Of a stretch of 64,000 nucleotides of DNA, positions 34,039 to 44,397 are shown piece by piece. Position 1 is the stretch's first letter. Every line of letters starts with the position of its first letter. Made by a program: the position numbers and the translations under genes. The notes beneath the pieces were generated by a model. It worked only from the letters and a program-made list of their open reading frames with translations, had not been told where the DNA came from and searched no databases. The stretch comes from Wolfiporia cocos (Eukaryota; Basidiomycota; Agaricomycetes; Polyporales; Phaeolaceae). Where the stretch lies: assembly GCA_029448655.1 (NCBI GenBank), contig JACCLO010000003.1:2170001-2234000 (forward strand). Reading direction: 5' to 3'.

Positions 34039-34972
34039 CTATGACCCGCCTTCCTTGCTGCTCAGGCTGCGGAAGAACTCTGCATAGGCGTGCTCGATAT
34101 CGAAGAGCAACTGCGGGCCATCAGGAAAGATATCTGGGACTGGTGCACGATAGACACACCTGTCGGGATTGTTCTTCAGTGATCTCTTCTGACGCCTTCA
34201 TTCCGTTCAGCGTAATCAGCCTAGGGCTTATCAGCGACCCAGGTAGTTGGATAGAGATGTGGAAGACGACCCGTACCAGCCAACCATCTTACTCCTGCCC
34301 TCCCAGTCCTTACTGCCCTTGAATCGCGCATAGCCGGTCACTAGCTCCTGTAGAATAGGGTGTAACTGATCCTTTGCACGCATTCGCAACTTGAGAGCGT
34401 CCATGAAGGTGATAAAGTTCTATCATAGGCCAAGTATCTTAGTATTAGCGGGCTGGGTGGCAGCACGCGACGTACCTGGGTGGTTTCTGCCACCCATTTG
34501 CCCGTCTCCGGGCCCGCTTCGCTCGAGTGCTCTACGGTGGCTGGAACGCCTACTTTGAGCCTATGTAGTGCAGCTGGATGGTCCATCTGGAATGCAGCCG
34601 TCACCAGACATGAACATCCTTCGCATCAACGTACACGCAGAAGCTCACCCTATATCGACTCATGAACTGCTCGATCGAGGGCACATCGTCTCCCACCAGC
34701 TTCAGCATCGTCTTGTACTGTGACAGAAGCCTCGTGCACGCCGGGGAATACCTCTTCACCCACACAGCTTAGCTCAGCTTGCGCACCATGCTCAAGGACA
34801 GGGGTACGCACTCCGCTGCGGTCACTGAATCGCGCACATATGCGCGTTCGAGGTAGTCGAGTGCGACGATGATGCCGAAGAGCGTCGCGAGCAGCCCATA
34901 CTTCTCGCGCTGGGCGTTGGTCGTGTATAGGCGGACCTCCTCGTCGAGGTTGAGCGGGGCGGACATGGACAT
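34039..34972 (-). CDS. ESCRT-I subunit Vps28
   Basis: Six exons in transcription order, 34972-34808, 34753-34649, 34586-34476, 34419-34277, 34220-34160 and 34110-34039, give 218 residues, close to the usual length of about 220. The N-terminal helical hairpin reads LDEEVRLYTTNAQREKYG, ALDYLERAYVRDSVTAAE and YSPACTRLLSQYKTMLKLVG. The middle has MDHPAALHRLKVGVPATVEH. The C-terminal four-helix domain has NFITFMDALKLRMRAKDQLH, EEITEEQSRQLLFDIEHAYA and a terminal FFRSL. Vps28 joins Vps23 and Vps37 in ESCRT-I and passes ubiquitylated cargo to ESCRT-II at endosomes. The first intron junction adds two residues compared with animal Vps28 and is the least certain splice. The start at 34972 was chosen because it directly precedes the conserved helix; an ATG at 34999 is also in frame. 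Confidence 0.93.
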
Positions 34973-35523
34973 GGGTGTGTGAGCGAGCGATGTGATCAAG
35001 TTCTAACACCGGCCTTCACGCGCACGGAAGGCTATCTCATCTCCCTGACCTGATCGGGGTGGACGTGATCCGCTGATGCGCCGTTGTTGGATGGGAATAG
35101 GAAACCACCGCGGGTCATCATATATCATGCATCATAGCTATGTGAACGGGAATGTCTGCATGCTCATCCTGCGGGGAAGGTTGTTCTATAATGACCGGCT
35201 GATGAGCGCTGCTCATCTCCACCTTTTGGTGGCTGTCTGATGTTGCATTGCAAAGGGCCGAGTAGAAGGCAGGCCGGCCCTGGGCGTTATGTGGTTACGA
35301 ACGCATCGTATTCAGCGACACAATAACTCTGATTGCAAGATAAAGAAACAGGCACAGTAGCGTAAGTGGTGGACGAAAATAGGCTGTGTATTTATAAATA
35401 TACTCCCAGGTCAACGATCGCGATAGGAATGAAGGAATAGTGATGTATGGATGTGAAGAAGACAAAATATTATCGACGGATTAGTATGGATAGGCCCAGA
35501 TTAGTCCTTTCCAAGGTAGGGCT
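34973..35523. other. intergenic region, VPS28 to laccase
   Basis: Contains the VPS28 promoter and the 3' flank of the first laccase. The part from about 35340 rightwards is already homologous to the flank of the second laccase (41876 onward). Confidence 0.55.
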
Positions 35524-37757
35524 TTACGTGTCCTGCTCGGGAAGCGCATCGTAGATTGGGCAGAGAGAGTCCCAAGAAACTAGAGAAACAGGGGGAATAA
35601 GCAGGAGGAGATCAAAGGATGGTGAATGCTACTCACTCGGAGGGGCATCGACAGTGGGAGTGTCGTAGGTATCCTCTGCCATGACCACTGCGAATCCAGC
35701 CGCGAGGTGGAAGTCGATGTGACAGTGGAGGAACCACGGGCCCGGGTTATTCGTCTGCATCAAACTGTGAGCGGGTATCCATGGTTCGAGTGCAATCATG
35801 CAGGACGTACGTCAAAGCGGATCGTGACGTTGTCACTCTGGGTGCTGCCGATGCTCACGGTGTCCCGGCGTACGGGGTTGACGTAGTTGTAACCGCTTTC
35901 GCCAGCACTCCTCACAACAGAGAAGGAATGCTGAAGAAGGTAAGTAGATGTGTGAGCACTAGTGAAATGATACATACCCCGTGAAGATGAAGTGGGTGCG
36001 GGATACCGAGGACACCACCAGGCATAGAGATCTCAACAGTCTTGTTCGGTGGTAGGCTGTATACGCTACCCTTTGGCATGAGCTCTTGGGCGGTGTACGT
36101 CCCGTGAAGGATCTGCAGCAAAACAGGGACAGTGGGCGGGATGAACGTGTAGCCATTTACATAGAACAGTGGAGCATCCTGAGCATAGCAATGAGGGCAG
36201 TCAATGAAAAGAAGTAGAGATCGCTCACGAAAGTGAAGTTGAGCAGGAGGTTGACGTCGGCGCCGCCTGGGTACGGCAACCCGGGCTGAATATGTAAAGG
36301 TCAGGCAATTCATCCTGTGGTGATGGACTATATCATGGACATACCGCTGCGGGGCTCTCAAGCGCATGCAGGTTCTGCTCAAGGAGTGGGTTGACAGACG
36401 GTGTCGAGGTAGTGTCCGGGTCCTCAGCGGGAGCACCGACATAGCGCAAGATAGCAAGACCGGTCGGAGGTGGGACCTGGCCCGCGGTCGCGTTCCCAGT
36501 AAACTCCGGTACGGCGCGGATCCAGTAGTTGCCCACGGGCTGGCTCGCGTCCAGCTTGTGATTTCATTCAAGTCAAAACCAGAAATGCTTGCTAAGAGCA
36601 GCAGCGGACTTACAACGAAAGAGTAACGCTGAGCCGCAAAGATCTGAATTTGATCAATTCCCGGGAGCGCCTCGGTGTTCTCACCATCAGCTTCGATGAT
36701 GGTCATGTTGTGGCCGTCGATGGTGAAATTAAAGTACGGATCACACGATATCGAGATGAGACGCATACGGTAGCTGCAGAGATATGGGGGTAAGATCAGG
36801 GCATCCGATGACATAGTAGGCTGACACGTACCGTTTACCCTGCTCGACTGTGATTACCGGCAACGCCGAAGTGTTGTCACCAGCTTGACGTCCCAAGCCA
36901 TTAATCAGCACCGAATCAGGACTCCTATCATAGGACGTCAGGGAATCCACAGGATTGATGAGACTTAAGGGGTTACCCACGATGGAACTTGTATCTCCAC
37001 TGCAGGAAGGTGATACCAGTCGGCGAGAGTGATCACAGTGCTATCTGCATTAAGGATGAAAGTTAGCAGAATATTTCGATAGGACACTTGTGGCAGACAA
37101 ACCGTCATCTACGTCGTACAAATCGGCATGGGGATCGTTCGGATCATAGACAATGAACGGCCCTCGTAAACCATCGCAATATTGCAGACCCTCATGGCTA
37201 TGGTACCAGAATGTACCTGTCCGAAAGGTATAAGTAGTTGATATGTAGGGAAGGTCACCCGGTCTCACCAGCTTGGTCAGGCACGGTGAAGTCGTAGAGG
37301 AACGAATCACCCGGTGCGATCGGGCACTGTGTGACAAATGCAGGGCCATCTGCCCAGTTGGTCCGATGCTGGAAGATACCATGCCAATGCTGAGCAGAAG
37401 GAGCAATACATCAGCTTCCTCGGCGCGATATCAAGAAATGAATAGCGTACGATGGAGGTAGTCTTGTTCATTGTATGATTGTAGAGATTATCAATAACAT
37501 CGATCTGGAAGTTGTCACCCTTTATGAGACCTTAGTCAGAATTGATGCAAGAGTGAAAGTATGCAAAGCATTGCCTTGTTGCCGCTGATAATAGGGCCAG
37601 GAAATACACCATCTGCGAGGACTGCCTGGCGAGTAAAACCATCAGGATTAATATCGACATTGACAATGTCGAGGCTAGTAATCGGCCCAATCGCTGCTAA
37701 AGCAGTGAGAGGAGCAGTGAGAGCAACGACAGTAGAGAGGATGCGAAGGAAGGCCAT
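35524..37757 (-). CDS. laccase A (multicopper oxidase)
   Basis: Thirteen exons (1566 nt, 521 residues) in transcription order: 37757-37575, 37519-37451, 37389-37269, 37216-37103, 37044-36981, 36924-36832, 36773-36614, 36554-36345, 36285-36229, 36178-35978, 35930-35811, 35754-35637, 35579-35524. A signal peptide ([20 protein letters not shown]) precedes the typical mature start [12 protein letters not shown]. All four copper-ligand motifs are present: [43 protein letters not shown] and [17 protein letters not shown] with the T1 Cys. The residue after the T1 His segment is Phe-like, as in high-potential fungal laccases. Motif 2 has HSHEGLQYC where most laccases have HSHLSTQYC. The first intron uses a GC donor. 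The enzyme should oxidise phenols and reduce O2 outside the cell. A TATA box lies about 75 bp upstream. Confidence 0.93.
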
Positions 37758-37828
37758 CTTGGATTTGCGTCCTCGATGCTCCTGAAAGTGAATGGCACTG
37801 AAAGATGGGACAGCTGCCTCACCGCCAA

Positions 37829-37834
37829 TTTATA
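37829..37834 (-). promoter_or_regulatory. TATA box of laccase A
   Basis: The minus strand reads TATAAA in the context ggtataaattggcggt, 72-77 bp before the start codon. The same motif stands at the same distance before laccase B. Confidence 0.75.
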
Positions 37835-39889
37835 CCGTTCTCTCCATACTACGGTTCCTTTATTGGGAATTGTCTGAACCGCATGAGTCTAAGCTCCTGG
37901 CGAAGAATAGCTCTGGGCAGATGCTGCTGTGCTACTATGTCAAAGGGCATGCTGAGACGCGGCGCGCAACCGCGGGCGCATACTGAGCGGAGCCGGGAAC
38001 CGCAGTTACCACGATTAAGGATCGACCTGCCATCCCGACGCGACGGAGACGGAGTGCATCCAGAGAAGGTACGACAGTCGGTGTACTTCGCCGTGCCTAC
38101 CTGATAGGATTTGCCTTGGCTGTGGACGGAGCTAGAGTGCCAAAACGTGAAGCACAGTAGCACTGTGTCTCAAAACGCGTTAGCGAATATCGAGAATGAA
38201 ACAGGACGTCTCATCTCAAACGGTCTGCGCCGACTCGTAGTGACGTAGTGACAGACACAGAGGCACATTTGTGCGATCATTGTCCAGTATCTCGCGCGTA
38301 GATACTGCGGTTTTCGTAACGGTGAGCACAGCACATTCTGAGTAATGCCACCTTACAGGGCGCCACAACCCGGGTAGTGGACATACGTCGGGGGATTCCG
38401 TTTCACGTTAGTGGGATGACCGAAGCAAAATGCTTGAGGTATCCGCGTGTGTAGTTCTCGTGTTGTCTTGTTCCTGAGCAGAATCGTCTTGCAGACGAAG
38501 TCAATTGAAATTGGTACACGCAATCCACATACCGCCGCCGTTGTCTGGCAACAGAAATAGACATGTCACCGCCTGATGATTCCACAGAAGACTGGCAAAG
38601 GCTTAGCTCGCTTCCTCTGGTAGCTACACCAGTAATTGCAGTGTAATACTGCTCAAACCAACTTAGGGAAGCCGACAGTGACTCTGACAGATGCACAGAA
38701 ATATGAAACCCCGAGGGTAGATTGGGCCGGCAGTCCGGCAACGCAACATTCCTGCACGGAGCATTTCGATGATAATTTAGGATGTGGCCGGTGCAGTCTG
38801 CACATGTGTAACACGAGTACGTCAAGCTGGAACTTGTGACTACGTTTGCAACTCCGCTCACATGTTGCTGGCGCCGCGAGCGCCCACAAGATCTTGATCT
38901 CTGACTTCCGTGCCTCTCACTACGAACGTTCAATGTTCTGTAATCACCGCAATGCGCCCTGAAAGTGTCGCGTATATATTCTGTTCATGAACACAAGTAA
39001 TAATTGAACAGATGTACGAGGATTATAGCGTCCAATGATTCAGTGCTGGCTGACCGGGAGCAATTTCCACGATTCTGGGGAATAAGGGCAGGTGCATCCG
39101 ACATCCAACATCGCGTCCTATTTCCAAGCCGCCCTTCATGTGGAATGCTCTCGGCTGGAGAAATCATTATACGCCTTGTGCGTCTGTGCGCTGACTTTCC
39201 GATTCGGTGTAGTGATGACTAATTGAATTGGCTATGGTGGCACATTGTAGGCGTTTCATGGGCTACTGCTGGGCTGCACGGCGTCGACATTCGTATGCAT
39301 CGGAATGCAGTCGGACATAGCAACTTGCTGTACTAGTGGCGTAGGACGGTCCTTGCTCCGTACTATCATTTTATGCCCTAACTGGTTTCAGCTGGCTTAT
39401 GAGCCGGCATCTGTCAGAAGGCTCGTGAGTCCAGGCAAACCATGACTCTCGCTCTTGTGTGCCTCTTGACAGAGCTTCAGACTATTTGGTTAGTGTTGCT
39501 GTCGTATGAACCATCTATTCTAATAGCTATTAGAAGGTAGCGTCGACTGCGATCGTCTCGCTAATTTCCTTCCAGCGTCTTGACTCATATACGACAATGT
39601 TAGTGACGTTCAGAATAACTGAGGCGATCATTGACTCAACAGACTCAGGCTCCATATTTGTGGCTCGCGAAATATGCGCAGCGCCCATGAGCTGCTGCGT
39701 CGTCTGAAATCGACCTGACAATGGATATCCAAATATGAAATAGCCATTTATAGTTTGCCTTCATTAACTCGGCAACCCCACTCCTCATATGAACTTCTGG
39801 ACGCATACAATCCGTCCAGGCCCACGCCGCAATCTGCCATAAGTCTGACATTATGGAATATGGAGAACAGCATTTAGACAGCCTGTACA

Positions 39890-40243
39890 CGGACGCTCAG
39901 GTCAGGAACGGACATTTCAAATGAGTCTCCTGTCTGCCTCCACATGCTCTCCTGTCTATACTGCTGATGCGCCCTACGCGCGCTGTGCAGCGCCGACACA
40001 TTGCGTACGGCCATCTCTGCCTCGTAGGCAGAACTGCCACCGGGCGCATAGAGTCGAGATTGCCGCTCGCGTCAGCGATGGACGCCCAAGGTAAGTTTAC
40101 ACTATCGAGCACCACCATCGGCCAGAGAGGATATCGTAATCCCGTCGTTGCTTCTCGACTGCTCTCGGCATCGTCAGTCTACCAATACTGACTGAAATAG
40201 CTGCATCAAGTGCCTTCATTATACATCCGAACATGATGCCCCT
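39890..40243 (+). mobile_element. repeat relic in unit A
   Basis: Aligns closely with 46545-46930, including the shared run gacatttcaaat, the block around gggcgcatagag and the ending ctgaaatagctgcatca. In the B copy the plus strand encodes NARSQVEAWHGHFKSG, which recalls the C-terminal N-x-E-x-W-H...K pattern of some fungal transposase-derived frames. Here the frame is broken. The class is uncertain and the boundaries are those of the visible match. Confidence 0.4.
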
Positions 40244-40264
40244 TGCCCGCATTCTCTGCGCCTG

Positions 40265-40800
40265 GTGACGACTTCGGAGATATTGGAAGCTTGGCTCCAA
40301 ATACAGAATCTGCCTCTAAATATCTTGTGACGTCCTATGCGCATCTCTCTGCACTCTTGTTGTGCTCCCATCCTAAAACGTGTGGCAGCGCTGCGACTAG
40401 TTGTGTGAGCAACCGCCGCAGTACCTCTCAGGACCTCTGTGTGTTTCCTCCAAACGGGCACGTCGCGGGCGCACATCTGTCGCGACGTTGCTTTCAAGGC
40501 TGAACACACCTTACGCTTTGACCGAACAACCTCCACAGACGTTGTGTATGGCGTCGTCTGGTTACCTTGCATTGCCCATGTCGTCGTTATAGCTTGGAGT
40601 TGCGTAGGCAACGCCACTGCGGGACCAACCCACGTGCCCTCGGATCTCGAAGTCGTGTGTCTTTCTGCACGGTCCTGTGGCAAGGCATCTACTAACTAAT
40701 GCAAATCCTAACTCACACGCAGCAGTTGGTTCGCGACGCAGTCCACCTTCTCCCAACGTTCTCGACCCTGGGTCATCCAAGAATGCGAGGTCTGACTTTG
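40265..40800. repeat. degenerate dispersed element, copy 2
   Basis: Same-orientation relative of 24090-24620, beginning at tgacgacttcggagatattg. It directly follows the end of duplication unit A and has no counterpart after unit B, so it either inserted after the duplication or marks its junction. Confidence 0.55.
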
Positions 40801-41118
40801 AGAAAGCTTGTACACGACTTGTAAGTTGAGCCTAACCATGCATGAAATGGTGCCTAACCCTAGAACGTAACACTTCGGGCAACAGCTCAAGGGCCAGCCC
40901 AAGACTTAAGACTCGTCGGAAATTACAAAATAAGTAGCGATGGCAGTAACTGAAAGAGACGGACGGCGGCGAGCGAACTCACCGGCACTACTGTCATAAA
41001 AGCAAGAACCCCTGCAGTGGCATACAACAATACGGGAAAGTAGACTACTACGGCTCGGGGATCTTCACAGACATCACACATGCGCAAGTAAGGAAAGCAG
41101 CCCGAGGCCTGTCCTCAT

Positions 41119-41529
41119 TCAATAGAACGCTCCAAGATGACTCTGAGGAAGAGGATTTGTGCATATCTCTAGAGGCGAGCAAAAATATCGATGAATCATG
41201 ATTATCACCGTGCGTAACAGAGAAAGCACTAGGGTATCAAAGAAGATACGATAGTCATCACTGCACCCTCTAGTGTTGCGTAATCCTCTTCTTTTTGCAG
41301 CTACAAATGCTGCCGCTGGTTTGGAATCGTACCATTTAATGGGATATCTCCGCTTATTCAGCCCATCAATTGATGGGCAGTGCGACAGACGCGTTGTTTC
41401 GGCGCTTGCGCCTCCTTCGGCACTGTTGAAGTTGCATACACCAATCTTGCTCAAATTTTGTACTATGAGAATGGAGAAAATGAGTAAAAACAGTAAGATG
41501 ATCGAAATACAGAGAACGGTCTGACTCAC
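41119..41529 (-). CDS. hypothetical protein with N-terminal hydrophobic helix
   Basis: A 136-codon frame starts MSQTVLCISIILLFLLIFSI, a likely signal anchor, and continues into an unremarkable basic sequence. It lies in the spacer between duplication units and has no counterpart elsewhere in the window. No introns or domains are evident. It may be a chance frame. Confidence 0.25.
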   Translation of the reverse strand: MSQTVLCISIILLFLLIFSILIVQNLSKIGVCNFNSAEGGASAETTRLSHCPSIDGLNKRRYPIKWYDSKPAAAFVAAKRRGLRNTRGCSDDYRIFFDTLVLSLLRTVIIMIHRYFCSPLEICTNPLPQSHLGAFY

Positions 41530-42095
41530 GCTATTTGAACCGCGGATGTCAGATTCGTAAAGTTAAGCTGCTATGCATGAACAATCTCACGATAATGACA
41601 TGGACGTAGCTTATGACATAGTAACGCTTGTAAGATTCACACAATACGACATTCCTGCGAAACATCGGAGATGGCGCGCCGCCAGATGCTTCACTTTATT
41701 GACAGTCTCAGGTACATCATCCCGCGCTCGCGCCGATCAGCTCAGCGTCATAAACAGCTCTCTGCGGCCCATATTCGCGTAGGTCTCGTACCCAGCTGTG
41801 TCGATCTCGCACCTAATCCTGCTACGCCTTTCCGAACAGAAATGATGTATTAACCCATTGTTGTTAAAATAAAAGGAACGAACAGAATCAGTAGTGAGAG
41901 TAGTGGACAAGGATAGGCTGTGTGTAAACGTGTTTCCAGTTCAACGATCACGATAGGATTGAAAGAACGGCGATGTACGGAGATGAGGAGATCGATGAAT
42001 TTCCCGATAGACTTAGTGTCCTTTGAACCAAAATAGTCCTTTCCAAGAGATTCCAATAATAATATCAGGACGTCCCAATAAGGCCTGTAGGCAAT

Positions 42096-44321
42096 TCAAG
42101 TGTCCAGCTCAGAGAGCGCATCGTAGGTCGGGCACAGCGAGTCCCAGGAAACTAGGTGGACAGTTAAGAGAAGACCATGGTTGAGGTATAATAACTGCTA
42201 ACCGGGATTGACCTCATTAGAGGAAATATCGCCGGTATCCTCTGCCATGACAACTGCGAATCCGGCGTAGAGGTGGAAATTGATATGACAGTGGAGGAAC
42301 CACGGACCCGGGTTGTTCGTCTACGCCGTTCATGATAGAGTGTGAGTGAATATCCATGACGCGAGTACAATCATGAGGAACGTACGTCGAATCGAATTGT
42401 GACATTGTCGCTGGCGGTGCTGCCGATGCTCACAGTATCCCGGCGTACGGGGTCGACATAATTGTAATCATCATCGCCAGCACTCCTCACAACAGAAAAG
42501 ACGTGCTTGATCCGGTTATGTAGCTTGTCTAGACATGATGAAAAGGAGGATACATACCCCGTGAAGGTGCAGCGGGTGTGGTTCATCGAGGACACCACCA
42601 GGCATGGAAATCTCAACCGTTTTGTTCGGCGGCAAGGTATACACGCTACCCTCTGGCAAGAGCTCTTGCGCCGTATATGATCCGTGAAGGATCTGGAGCA
42701 AGACAGGGACAGTAGGGTGGACGAACGTGTAGTCATTCACGTAGAACCTGTCATCAGTACCGTTCTAATGAGGTTATCAATAAAAGAAGAAGCATTAAGA
42801 AGGGGAAGGGACACTCACGAAAGTAAAGTCAAGCAGGATGTTAACATCAGCACCGCCTGGGTAGGGTGACCCGGGCTAGGCATGTGAAAGTTAGGCATTT
42901 TATCCTGTATAGTTTTTTGAAATAACACACCGCCGCGGGGTTATCGAGTGCATGTAAGTTCGGTTCAAAGAGTGGGTTGACAGACGTCGTCTCAGTTGTA
43001 TTCGGATCCTCAGCAGGAGCTCCAACATAGCGCAAGATAGCAAGGCCGGTTGGGGGCGCGCTCTCTCCACTTGACCCGGTGAACTCCGGCGCAGCGCGAA
43101 TCCAGTAGTTGCCTACGGGCTGGTTCGCGTCTAACTAATTTATGGGAAGTCAATTTTGTGCATGCTGGACAAGAGCAACAGCGGACTCACAACGAAAGAG
43201 TAGCGTTGCGCTGCAAAGATCTGGATGGAGTCAATACCCGGCAGGGCCTCCGTGCTCTGACCGTCGGCCTCAATGATGGTCATGTTGTGGCTGTCGATAG
43301 TGAAGTTGAAGTACGGATCACACGATATCGAGATGAGACGCATCCGGTAGCTGAAGAAATCGGAGTGAGATGGTGACAAACGAACGACAGGACCAGCTGA
43401 GACGTACCGCTTGCCCTGCTCGACAGTAATCACGGATAAGGCGGAGCTATTGTCATCGGATTGACGGCCCAAGCCATTAATTAATACCGAATCCGGATTC
43501 CTGACATCGGAATTCAGTAAGAGGACGGGATTAACGAAAACTAACAGTTACTCACGCTGGGATCGGCACATCGACAGCAGGAAGGTGATACCAATCGGCG
43601 AGCGTGATCACAGTGGTATCTGTACTCGATGGTAAGCCAAATATCTAATCATACATTCATATTAAACCGACCATTGTCCACATCGTACAAGTCGGCATGG
43701 GGATCATCCAGATCATAGACGATAAATGGCCCTCGCAGTCCATCACAGTACTGCAGACCTTCATGACTGTGGTACCAGAATGTGCCTGTCCATACGATTT
43801 CAGCACTATAAATGCGGAAAAAACCCTCTGATTCTCACCAGCTTGGTTGGGTACACTGAAATTATACAGGAACGAATCTCCCGGAGAAATTGGGCACTGT
43901 GTCACAAACGCAGGACCATCTGCCCAGTTAGACCGGTTTTGAAAGATGCCGTGCCAATGCTGAGTAAGCGGTTAATAACCCCAACGACCACGGCATCAGA
44001 GATCTATGACATACAATAGTCGTGGTCCTGTTCATTGTATGGTTGTAGAGATTATCAGTTACATTGATCTGAAAGGTATCGCCCTGGACACATATGCCGT
44101 TAACCACGTGGCGAAAGGATTCATGGGTCATCTCTCGCCTTGTTGCCACTGATAATAGGACCAGGAAATACACCATCAGCAAGGACTGCCTGGCGAGTAA
44201 AGCCGTCAGGGGTGATGTCGGCATTGACAATATCGAGGCTAGTAATCGGCCCAATCGCTGCTAAAGCAGTGAGAGGAGCAGTTAGAGCAACGGCAGCAGA
44301 GAGGAAGTGAAGGAAGGCCAT
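42096..44321 (-). CDS. laccase B (multicopper oxidase)
   Basis: Thirteen exons in transcription order: 44321-44139, 44083-44015, 43959-43839, 43785-43672, 43619-43556, 43500-43408, 43350-43191, 43134-42931, 42875-42819, 42764-42558, 42505-42386, 42320-42203, 42151-42096; 521 residues. Signal peptide and mature start match laccase A. Copper motifs: [43 protein letters not shown] and [17 protein letters not shown]. In motif 4 the normally conserved Asp (HCHIDFH in copy A) is Asn, and LAAG became LYAG. Asp is not a copper ligand, so the enzyme may still work. The first intron again starts with GC. The C terminus ([20 protein letters not shown]) resembles common fungal laccases more than copy A does. 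It looks intact and probably secreted. Confidence 0.92.
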
Positions 44322-44391
44322 CTTGGATTTACGCCCTTGATGCTCCTGAAAGTGAACCGAACTGAAGGATGGGGTAGCTGCCTCACCTCCA

Positions 44392-44397
44392 TTTATA
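44392..44397 (-). promoter_or_regulatory. TATA box of laccase B
   Basis: TATAAA on the minus strand, 71-76 bp upstream of the start codon, in a promoter core nearly identical to that of laccase A. Confidence 0.75.

Larger units (their letters stand above)
35340..40243. repeat. tandem segmental duplication, unit A
   Basis: This unit aligns in order with 41876-46930: 3' flank, complete laccase gene, core promoter, distal upstream region and a repeat relic. The 100 bp before the start codon are almost identical between units, while distal parts are heavily diverged but still recognisable (for example 38320-38400 with 44880-44935, and 39895-40243 with 46565-46930). Offset is about 6.56 kb at the genes. 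The 1.6 kb between the units is not part of the repeat. Confidence 0.75.
37758..42095. other. upstream region of laccase A and inter-unit spacer
   Basis: No intact gene. From the left: laccase A promoter, about 2 kb homologous to the upstream of laccase B, a repeat relic (39890-40243), an element copy shared with 24.1 kb (40265-40800), a weak minus-strand frame (41119-41529), and the 3' flank of laccase B. Confidence 0.6.

Noticed and set aside
42180..42210. Apparent loss of the last donor site in laccase B
   Set aside because: Direct alignment with copy A suggested a lost GT, but the donor gttagc at 42202 gives an exon of 118 nt, exactly as in copy A, and restores the frame.
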